Shown here one piece after another: positions 57,828 through 64,000 of a stretch of DNA of 64,000 nucleotides. The translations under genes and the position numbers were made by a program. Position 1 is the stretch's first letter. Every line of letters begins with the position of its first letter. Below the pieces are notes generated by a model. It was given only the letters and a program-made list of their open reading frames with translations. It was not told the DNA's origin and did not search any database. Source of the stretch: CAVYUC01 sp963783085 (GTDB lineage: Bacteria > Bacteroidota > Bacteroidia > Bacteroidales > Prolixibacteraceae); contig CAWAMJ010000011.1 in NCBI GenBank assembly GCA_963783085.1, positions 124,001 through 188,000 of the forward strand, written 5' to 3'.

Positions 57828-59592
57828 CGATAATCTGTTTACGGTATTTGGTGAAAACGCGTGCCCGGGATATAAACCCGGCATATTTGCCATCTTCGTC
57901 GATAACAGCCAGGTTATAACGCCCGGAAGTTTCAAATTTATTGGCCACGACATCCATGCTGTCATTCGGACTGATACTATGCTCAGGCATATACATAATA
58001 TCCCTGATTTTGACTTTATCGTACAACTCCTGATTAAAAATCAAACCGCGTACATCGTCCATTTTTAACATGCCGACCATTTTTCCGCCGCCATCAACCA
58101 CGGGAAAAAGGTCGCGGTGGTTTTGCGAAATGGCTTTGGTTAAATCGCGCAGTGTAGCATCTTCGGGAAGAATGGCGAAATCGGTTTCGATAAGTTTCCG
58201 GACTTCCAGCATTTGCAACACATTGGCATCCTTGTCGTGGGTGAGCAACTCATGCCGTTGCGCCAACTGGATGTGGTACACCGAATTGGTAGTGAATGTA
58301 CGTACCACAATATAGGCAACAGTTGCTGTAATCATGAGTGGCACGAACAGTTTATATCCTCCGGAAATATCGGCAATTAAAAAGATTCCGGTAAGCGGGG
58401 CATGCAGCACACCGGCAATTAGCCCGGCCATCCCAATCAGCGCAAAATTATGACTGCTAACCTGCCGGATTCCCAGCCAGTTTACCAACTGCGAAAAAAG
58501 CATTCCGGTATTTACGCCCATAAACAATGTTGGCGCAAAAATCCCGCCTACGCCGCCGCCGCCAAAAGTCGCCGACATTGCCACCACTTTTAGCAATACC
58601 ACCAAGCTTAACAAAACAACTGCGGCCCAGAATTCGCCCCTTAAATCATAAAACAGGCTGTTATTAAAAAGGTACTCCATATCGCCCGCCAAACAGGCAT
58701 TTATTGCTTCGTAACCTTCGCCGTACAACGAAGGAAAAAAGAAAATCAGAACGCCCAAACCGATGCCACCGGCGAGCAAACGCGAAACTTTATTTTTCAA
58801 TTTATCAAAAAAATCGGCTACATAAATATACATGCGCGTGTAATAGACCGAAACGAAGCCGGTGCCTACACCAAGTAAAATATAATAGGGAAGATCATCG
58901 AGCACAAATGCCTGCGTAACTTCAAAAGGATACAACACATCCTGGCCTAAAAAAACATAGGAAGTTACTACTGCGGTTGCCGACGATAAAAGCAGCGGCA
59001 CGAGTGAAATAACGGTCAAATCGATCATAATTACCTCCACGGCAAAAACAATGGCGGCAATGGGCGCTTTAAAAATAGCGGCCATGGCCCCGGCGCTGGC
59101 ACACGCCAGGATGAGAATCGAATTTTTATAACTTAACCTGAAATATTTGGCCAGCCACGAACCCCAGGCAGCACCTGTGGCAACCGTTGGACCTTCCAGC
59201 CCCACCGAACCACCAAAACCAACCGTTAGCGAACTGGTAATTACAGAAGAATATAAATTATGGGTGCCTACCCTTCCCTTTCGTTTCGAAATGCTGTACA
59301 GAACATTCGGAATACCATGCTTTACTTCCCTGCGAATAATATATTTAATCACCAAAAGTGTGAGGGTAATACCAATTAACGGCAGCGCGAAATAAATGTA
59401 GTTGTGCACTTCCTGCGAAACCAGCATATTTACCCCGCGCTGGGTTAACCGTACCATGTTCTTCAGGACAACAGCAGCAATTCCCGATAGCAATCCCACT
59501 ACCACGCTCAGTGCGGTGATAAAAGCTCTTTCACTTAAATGTTTCATTCGCCAGCGGTGGAATCGCGATATTATGTGCATTCTCCTGCTCAT
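57811..59592 (-). CDS. CLC chloride channel/transporter with CBS pair (first of tandem pair)
   Basis: A 593-residue paralogue of the next gene. Core motifs are GFGGSVGLEGPTVATGA (gating glutamate), KAPIAAIVFAVEVIMIDL, GGVGGIFAPTLFMGVNTG and a C-terminal CBS pair (LRDLTKAISQNHRDLFPVVD, VIDEDGKYAGFISRARVF). The pair probably forms separate homodimers or one heterodimer; sequence cannot tell. Several ATGs (59640, 59592, 59547) are possible; 59592 keeps the basic N-terminus. A divergent 148-bp region separates it from the TIGR01777 gene. Confidence 0.88.
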   Translation of the reverse strand: MSRRMHIISRFHRWRMKHLSERAFITALSVVVGLLSGIAAVVLKNMVRLTQRGVNMLVSQEVHNYIYFALPLIGITLTLLVIKYIIRREVKHGIPNVLYSISKRKGRVGTHNLYSSVITSSLTVGFGGSVGLEGPTVATGAAWGSWLAKYFRLSYKNSILILACASAGAMAAIFKAPIAAIVFAVEVIMIDLTVISLVPLLLSSATAVVTSYVFLGQDVLYPFEVTQAFVLDDLPYYILLGVGTGFVSVYYTRMYIYVADFFDKLKNKVSRLLAGGIGLGVLIFFFPSLYGEGYEAINACLAGDMEYLFNNSLFYDLRGEFWAAVVLLSLVVLLKVVAMSATFGGGGVGGIFAPTLFMGVNTGMLFSQLVNWLGIRQVSSHNFALIGMAGLIAGVLHAPLTGIFLIADISGGYKLFVPLMITATVAYIVVRTFTTNSVYHIQLAQRHELLTHDKDANVLQMLEVRKLIETDFAILPEDATLRDLTKAISQNHRDLFPVVDGGGKMVGMLKMDDVRGLIFNQELYDKVKIRDIMYMPEHSISPNDSMDVVANKFETSGRYNLAVIDEDGKYAGFISRARVFTKYRKQIIDVSHV

Positions 59593-59740
59593 TTCAGTTC
59601 GTAAAAGTAACAAATCATAGGCGTTCCGTGAAAATAACAATCAACTTAACTGATAAATTTATTGTTATTCTTTTATTAACGAATTTTCGCTCTTAATTCG
59701 CTCAAAGAAAATAAATTATTCATCAAAAAAAAGCCGCACA

Positions 59741-60613
59741 ATGAACATACAAATTTCTGGATCATCGGGATACCTTGGAACTTCAATTCTGGAGAAACTA
59801 AAGGAAAACGGGCACAACATAAAAGGCATTCAACGCGGCTTGTTATACGGCGCGCTGGAAGACCTGAAGAATAGCATCATAGATGCAGACGTCATCATAA
59901 ACCTGGCAGGAGCGCCCGTTTTACAACGCTGGACCGACGAAAATAAAAAAGTGATTTACAACAGCCGTGTTCAAACCACCACCAATCTGGTACAGGCAAT
60001 CAATGAAACCGGACCGGAAAGCCGCCCCAAAAAGCTGATTTCTGCGTCGGCTATCGGAATTTACGAACCCGGAAAAACCCACGACGAAACCAGCAAAGAT
60101 TTTACTTCGGAATTTATTGGTAAAGTTGTACAAGACTGGGAAAAAGCGACGGACGATTTAAATTCCGGAGTTCAAAAAGTAATTTTCAGGATGGCGCCGG
60201 TCATTGGCAGGGAATCACAAATGATAAAGCAAATGAAGTTGCCGTTTAAAATGGGAGTCGGCGGAAAAATCGGAAGCGGGAAACAGCCGTTTCCATTTGT
60301 GCACATCGATGATGTTATTAATGCGTATGTTTGGGCGGTTGAAAGGTACAGTGAAAATAACCTGTTCAACCTTTCAGCGCCGGATACGGTGAATAATGAG
60401 GAATTCACCAACGTATTTGCAGGAAAACTGAACCGCCCGTCATTTTTTAAAGTTCCCGGATTTGCGTTGAAAATAATGTTCGGCGAAGCAGCCATAACGC
60501 TGTTGGAAAGCCCGGAAGTAAAACCGCGGAAACTGCAGGAAGCCGGATTTAAATTTAAATATCCCGACGCTGATTCGGCGTTAACGGAAATTCTGCAAAA
60601 AAGCCCCGCCTGA
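59741..60613 (+). CDS. TIGR01777 family NAD-dependent epimerase/dehydratase
   Basis: A 290-residue extended SDR. The N-terminal ISGSSGYLGTSI is the nucleotide-binding GxxGxxG loop. DADVIINLAGAPVLQRWTDE and KKLISASAIGIYEPGK are typical of TIGR01777; a Y in IGIYEPG stands at the SDR catalytic position, with no YxxxK lysine visible. PFPFVHIDDVINAY and the DUF1731 C-terminal domain (about 245-285) complete the family. The function of this group is unclear (the cell division inhibitor SulA annotation is a mislabel). It is convergent with pckA. Confidence 0.85.
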   Translation: MNIQISGSSGYLGTSILEKLKENGHNIKGIQRGLLYGALEDLKNSIIDADVIINLAGAPVLQRWTDENKKVIYNSRVQTTTNLVQAINETGPESRPKKLISASAIGIYEPGKTHDETSKDFTSEFIGKVVQDWEKATDDLNSGVQKVIFRMAPVIGRESQMIKQMKLPFKMGVGGKIGSGKQPFPFVHIDDVINAYVWAVERYSENNLFNLSAPDTVNNEEFTNVFAGKLNRPSFFKVPGFALKIMFGEAAITLLESPEVKPRKLQEAGFKFKYPDADSALTEILQKSPA

Positions 60614-60624
60614 ACTGGCGGGGC
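60597..60624 (-). terminator. pckA terminator
   Basis: GCCCCGCC and GGCGGGGC (60603-60610 and 60617-60624) pair perfectly around TGAACT. On the minus strand they are followed by six T's (60602-60597), 28 bp past the pckA stop. The stem overlaps the last codons of the TIGR01777 gene. Confidence 0.8.
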
Positions 60625-60652
60625 CTGTGAATGATATTCTGTATCCAATCAA

Positions 60653-62260
60653 TTAACTGAGTTGCGGACCGGCAGCCACCAATGCTTTACCTTCTTCGTT
60701 ATCAGTATATTTTTCGAAATTCTTAATAAAGCGGCTGGCCAAATCTTTTGCTTTTTCTTCCCATTCCTGCGGATTGGAATATGTATCCCGCGGATCCAAA
60801 ATATTGGGATCCACATCGTGCAAAGCGACCGGTACTTCCAGGTTGAAAACCGGGATTGTCTTCGTTTCTGCTTTTTCGATTGATCCATCGAGAATGGCAT
60901 CGATAATCGCACGGGTATCTTTAATTGAAATTCGTTTACCGGTCCCGTTCCAACCAGTGTTTACCAAATATGCCTGCGCCCCGTGTTCTTCCATTTTTTT
61001 TACGAGTTCCTCGCCATATTTTGTTGGATGAAGCGAAAGAAATGCAGCGCCAAAACAAGCTGAAAAAGTGGGCTGCGGGGTTGTTACGCCACGTTCGGTA
61101 CCAGCCAGTTTCGCTGTAAATCCGGATAGAAAATGATATTTCGTTTGCTCTTTTGTCAGTCTCGAAACCGGCGGCATAACACCAAAAGCATCCGCAGTTA
61201 AAAATATGACTTTGCTGGCGTGCCCGGCTTTGGATTTCGGCCTTACAATATTTTCGATGTGATAAATGGGATAAGAAACGCGCGTGTTCTGGGTAACCAA
61301 AGAATCGCTGAAATCAATTTTACCGTTTTCATCAACTGTCACATTCTCCAACAGTGCATTTCGTTTGATGGCGTGGAATATATCGGGTTCTGCTTCGGGA
61401 TCGAGGTTGATGGTTTTGGCGTAGCAACCGCCTTCAAAATTGAATACCCCATCATCGTCCCAGCCATGTTCATCGTCGCCAATCAGTTCCCGCTTCGGGT
61501 CGGTGGAAAGTGTTGTTTTGCCGGTTCCCGAAAGACCGAAGAATATGGCCACGTCGCCTTCTTTTCCTTTATTGGCCGAACAATGCATGGAAGCAATCCC
61601 GTTAAGCGGAAGGTAATAATTCATCATTGCAAACATTCCTTTTTTCATTTCTCCGCCATACCAGGTACCGCCAATCACCTGCATCTTTTCGGTGAGATTG
61701 AAAACAGTAAACACTTCCGAATTGAGACCTTGTTCTTTCCAGTCCGGATTTGTTACCTTCGAGCCATTCATTACCACAAAATCGGGTTCTCCGAAATTTT
61801 CCAGTTCTTCTTCGGTAGGCCGTAAAAACATATTTTTTACGAAATGTGCCTGCCATGCTACTTCCATAATAAACCGGACTTTCAATCGCGAATTTTCGTT
61901 TGCCCCAAGGAAAGAGTCCATTACAAACAACCTTTTCCCGGAAAGCTGTTCGGCTACCAGTTTTTTCAGTTCAGCCCAAACTTCGGGTGTTGTCGGTTTA
62001 TTATCATTTGGCGATTGTGGTGAATTCCACCATATTGTATCTTTACTCACCTCATCTTTCACAATAAATTTATCTTTGGGCGACCTTCCGGTATAAATCC
62101 CTGTCATCACATTTACGGCGCCCAATTCGGTTAACTGGCCTTCTTCGAAACCTTCCAAATCGGGCCGCATTTCTTCTTCGTATAATTGCTCATACGAAGG
62201 GTTAAAAACAATTTCCTGTACGTTGCTAATGCCATACTTCGACAAATCAATATTTCTCAT
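60653..62260 (-). CDS. pckA: Phosphoenolpyruvate carboxykinase (ATP)
   Basis: A 535-residue gluconeogenic enzyme interconverting oxaloacetate plus ATP and PEP plus CO2. The ATP P-loop [15 protein letters not shown] is near residue 245. The metal/kinase motif [21 protein letters not shown] follows. Upstream are [13 protein letters not shown] and [31 protein letters not shown] and [11 protein letters not shown] are further conserved segments. Length and order fit bacterial PckA. It is monocistronic, with its own -7 element and terminator, and convergent with the TIGR01777 gene. In anaerobic Bacteroidota it may also run in the PEP-carboxylating direction. Confidence 0.96.
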   Translation of the reverse strand: MRNIDLSKYGISNVQEIVFNPSYEQLYEEEMRPDLEGFEEGQLTELGAVNVMTGIYTGRSPKDKFIVKDEVSKDTIWWNSPQSPNDNKPTTPEVWAELKKLVAEQLSGKRLFVMDSFLGANENSRLKVRFIMEVAWQAHFVKNMFLRPTEEELENFGEPDFVVMNGSKVTNPDWKEQGLNSEVFTVFNLTEKMQVIGGTWYGGEMKKGMFAMMNYYLPLNGIASMHCSANKGKEGDVAIFFGLSGTGKTTLSTDPKRELIGDDEHGWDDDGVFNFEGGCYAKTINLDPEAEPDIFHAIKRNALLENVTVDENGKIDFSDSLVTQNTRVSYPIYHIENIVRPKSKAGHASKVIFLTADAFGVMPPVSRLTKEQTKYHFLSGFTAKLAGTERGVTTPQPTFSACFGAAFLSLHPTKYGEELVKKMEEHGAQAYLVNTGWNGTGKRISIKDTRAIIDAILDGSIEKAETKTIPVFNLEVPVALHDVDPNILDPRDTYSNPQEWEEKAKDLASRFIKNFEKYTDNEEGKALVAAGPQLS

Positions 62261-62314
62261 AACTGCCTTATAATTACCTTAATAAAATACTTATTCCTGA
62301 TATAAACCGGTAAG

Positions 62315-62322
62315 CAAATGTA
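62315..62322 (-). promoter_or_regulatory. pckA -7 element TACATTTG
   Basis: On the minus strand TACATTTG matches the Bacteroidota TAnnTTTG element exactly, 55 bp upstream of the pckA ATG. An A-tract precedes it. A clear -33 element at usual spacing was not found. Confidence 0.4.
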
Positions 62323-62442
62323 ATTTTTTTTTCTAACCCCGCGGATTTAAAGACTGTCATCGACCTGTTTTTAATGTCGATTAAACAATATCTTAACAAT
62401 CTGTAAAATGGTTATGTTTATTTTGAACAAAATGACATAAAA

Positions 62443-62475
62443 TGAAAATGTCCCGGCACAACCAGGACATTTTCA
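62443..62475 (-). terminator. xerD terminator
   Basis: TGAAAATGTCC and GGACATTTTCA pair perfectly over 11 bp. The loop holds a short CC/GG stem. The minus-strand sequence beyond is T-rich (TTTTATG). It lies 22 bp past the xerD stop. Confidence 0.7.
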
Positions 62476-62496
62476 ACTCTGAATATATCTTTCCAC

Positions 62497-63396
62497 TTAA
62501 GAACGCGGATGAAACTGATGGATTGTGGTCTTCAGGTAATCGCGATCGAGGTGTGTATATATTTCGGTAGTTAAAATTGACTCATGCCCGAGCATTTCCT
62601 GGACTGCGCGTAAATCGGCCCCACCGTTAATTAAATGAGTGGCAAACGAATGCCTGAACGTGTGCGGGCTGATTTTTTTACCCAGATCAACTTTTTCTGC
62701 CAGATTTTTTATAATGGTAAAAACCATTACCCGGCTCAGTTTTTTGCCCCTGCGGTTCAGGAAAAGGATATTTTCACTGTCTTTATGAATTTTCAGTGTT
62801 TTCCGGTAGCCGTTTAAATACTTATTAATTTCATCAACCGCCCGGTTACTAACCGGTACCAGTCTTTCCTTTTCGGCCTTCCCTTCAATTTTTACAAAAC
62901 CCTGTTCAAAAAACAGGTTCGTCAGTTTTAGGTTTACAAGTTCCGACACGCGCAAACCACAACTATATAAGGTTTCGAGCATTGCTTTATTACGCTGACC
63001 TTCGGGTTTTTCCAAATCCACAGCTTCAATAAGCGAATCGATTTCTTCCATCGATAAAATATCGGGAAGTTTCCTGCCCACTTTTGGAGACTCGAGCAAA
63101 GCCGTTGGATCGCTCGTAATTTTACCTTCAATTAAAAGGTACTTGTAAAACGATTTGATTCCGGAGATCGTTCGTGCCTGCGTTCTCGGACTTACACCGC
63201 GCTCGTTTAACCACTCCAAAAAACTTTTCAGATGCTGTAGTTTTACCTTTTCGGGTGCTACTTTCTTATACTTCTCGTCCAAAAAGTCGATTAGTTTGTT
63301 TATGTCGTTAATATATGCCGCAATCGAGTTTTGCGACAGGGATTTTTCGAGTTTCAAATAGTTCTCGTATCCCTTTTTGCTGTCCTCCCATTTCAT
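62497..63396 (-). CDS. xerD: Site-specific tyrosine recombinase XerD
   Basis: A 299-residue recombinase that resolves chromosome dimers at dif with XerC. The N-terminal SAM-like core-binding domain (about 1-95) has YLKLEKSLSQNSIAAY. Catalytic residues are R in SCGLRVSELVNL, K in EGKAEKERLVPV, HxxR in SPHTFRHSFATHLI, H in LGHESILTTEIYTH and the tyrosine in the same segment. Length is the usual 295-305. It is divergent from aroQ, an arrangement common in Bacteroidota. It differs clearly from the IS91-associated recombinases. Confidence 0.93.
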   Translation of the reverse strand: MKWEDSKKGYENYLKLEKSLSQNSIAAYINDINKLIDFLDEKYKKVAPEKVKLQHLKSFLEWLNERGVSPRTQARTISGIKSFYKYLLIEGKITSDPTALLESPKVGRKLPDILSMEEIDSLIEAVDLEKPEGQRNKAMLETLYSCGLRVSELVNLKLTNLFFEQGFVKIEGKAEKERLVPVSNRAVDEINKYLNGYRKTLKIHKDSENILFLNRRGKKLSRVMVFTIIKNLAEKVDLGKKISPHTFRHSFATHLINGGADLRAVQEMLGHESILTTEIYTHLDRDYLKTTIHQFHPRS

Positions 63397-63540
63397 AACC
63401 TTTGTTTTTACTTTTTTTAATCAACTGATTTAAATAATTTTGATTCTGATAATACGGTTTGTTTATGCCTGACAAACTGCTTACGGTTACGCAGTTTGAA
63501 CGAGTAAAGTTACTATAAAATATATTAAAATTTAAATACA

Positions 63541-63960
63541 ATGAATGTATTGATTATCAACGGTCCGAATTTAAATTTATTGGGCCTGAGGGAGAAAAAT
63601 ATTTACGGTTCAGAGAGTTTTGAAGATTATTTTGAACAATTGAAGCAACTTTTCCCGGCGGTAAACTTAATCTATTTCCAATCCAATATCGAAGGAGAGA
63701 TTGTTAGCAAGATTCACGAATACGGGTTTACTGCACACGGAATAATTATAAATGCCGGTGCATATACACACACGTCCATCGCCATTCGCGATGCTATTGC
63801 AGGCGTAAAAACTGAAGTTGTTGAAGTGCATATTTCCAACACCTTAACCCGTGAAGATTTCCGCCATAAATCAGTGATTGGTCCCGTTTGCCGGGGTTGT
63901 ATTATGGGATTCGGATTAAATTCCTACAAACTTGCAGTGCATCATTTTCTGAACGACTGA
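63541..63960 (+). CDS. aroQ: Type II 3-dehydroquinate dehydratase
   Basis: A 139-residue enzyme of the shikimate pathway, dehydrating 3-dehydroquinate to 3-dehydroshikimate as a dodecamer. INGPNLNLLGLREKNIYG holds the lid arginine and the catalytic tyrosine. NAGAYTHTSIAIRDAI carries the active-site N, H and substrate contacts, and VEVHISN the catalytic histidine. GPVCRGCIMGFGLNSYKLA completes it. Length is the usual 140-150. Confidence 0.96.
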   Translation: MNVLIINGPNLNLLGLREKNIYGSESFEDYFEQLKQLFPAVNLIYFQSNIEGEIVSKIHEYGFTAHGIIINAGAYTHTSIAIRDAIAGVKTEVVEVHISNTLTREDFRHKSVIGPVCRGCIMGFGLNSYKLAVHHFLND

Positions 63961-64000
63961 ATAATTTTTTGGCGCTTTTCAAAATAAATTAACAGAGCGA

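Noticed and set aside
1..64000. CRISPR arrays, rRNA and tRNA genes
   Set aside because: No regularly spaced short repeats and no recognisable rRNA or tRNA sequence seen on either strand.

Overview
The window reads as a chromosomal segment of a member of the Bacteroidota, most likely a Bacteroidales/Marinilabiliales-type (Prolixibacteraceae-like) organism. This is inferred from AT-leaning coding sequence, weak or absent Shine-Dalgarno sites, TAnnTTTG-type -7 elements, and families typical of the phylum: DUF5916, DUF6807, DUF6090, DUF4136, DUF1080, GH106/GH29, and many Gfo/Idh/MocA dehydrogenases. No rRNA, tRNA or CRISPR array was recognised.

Layout. 1-6.2 kb: sugar catabolism (GH106 rhamnosidase cut by the window edge, GH29 fucosidase, SDR, 2-hydroxyacid dehydrogenase, a DUF1080 protein). 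6.2-9.7 kb: a CNNM/CBS membrane protein and a secreted prolyl oligopeptidase. 9.9-17.9 kb: a nitrate respiration cluster narK-narG-narH-narJ-narI behind a CRP/FNR-like palindrome; narG and narJ each carry a +1 frameshift as sequenced. 18-32.3 kb: an FAD oxidoreductase overlapping a DUF255 thioredoxin-domain protein, an FKBP lipoprotein, oxidoreductases, a kinase-like protein, an ABC-2 exporter, a phytoene-desaturase-like protein, a frameshifted lipase-maturation-factor homologue and an unknown lipoprotein. 32.8-39.7 kb: a second sugar/glycoside group (two Gfo/Idh/MocA proteins, a DUF5916 outer-membrane protein, a DUF6807 protein).

39.7-54.96 kb is the accessory part. It starts with a composite hairpin repeat (39.77-40.42 kb) and a DUF4136 lipoprotein. 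A truncated IS1595-type transposase follows, then two copies of an IS91-like element that pairs a HUH transposase with a tyrosine recombinase. The second copy is split by a degenerate IS21-type element. Between and after the copies lie unrelated, same-orientation genes (DUF6090 protein, decayed alpha/beta hydrolase, PIN toxin-antitoxin pair, lipoprotein, YdeI-like protein) and large imperfect palindromes. Three segments begin and end with sequences complementary to each other, as integron cassettes do with their attC sites. Both IS91-like copies end exactly at GTTCAAC followed by such a palindrome. This cassette-like array is the most interesting feature and is an inference from sequence.

55-64 kb returns to core genes: glycosylasparaginase, two tandem CLC channels with CBS domains, a TIGR01777 epimerase, pckA, xerD and aroQ.
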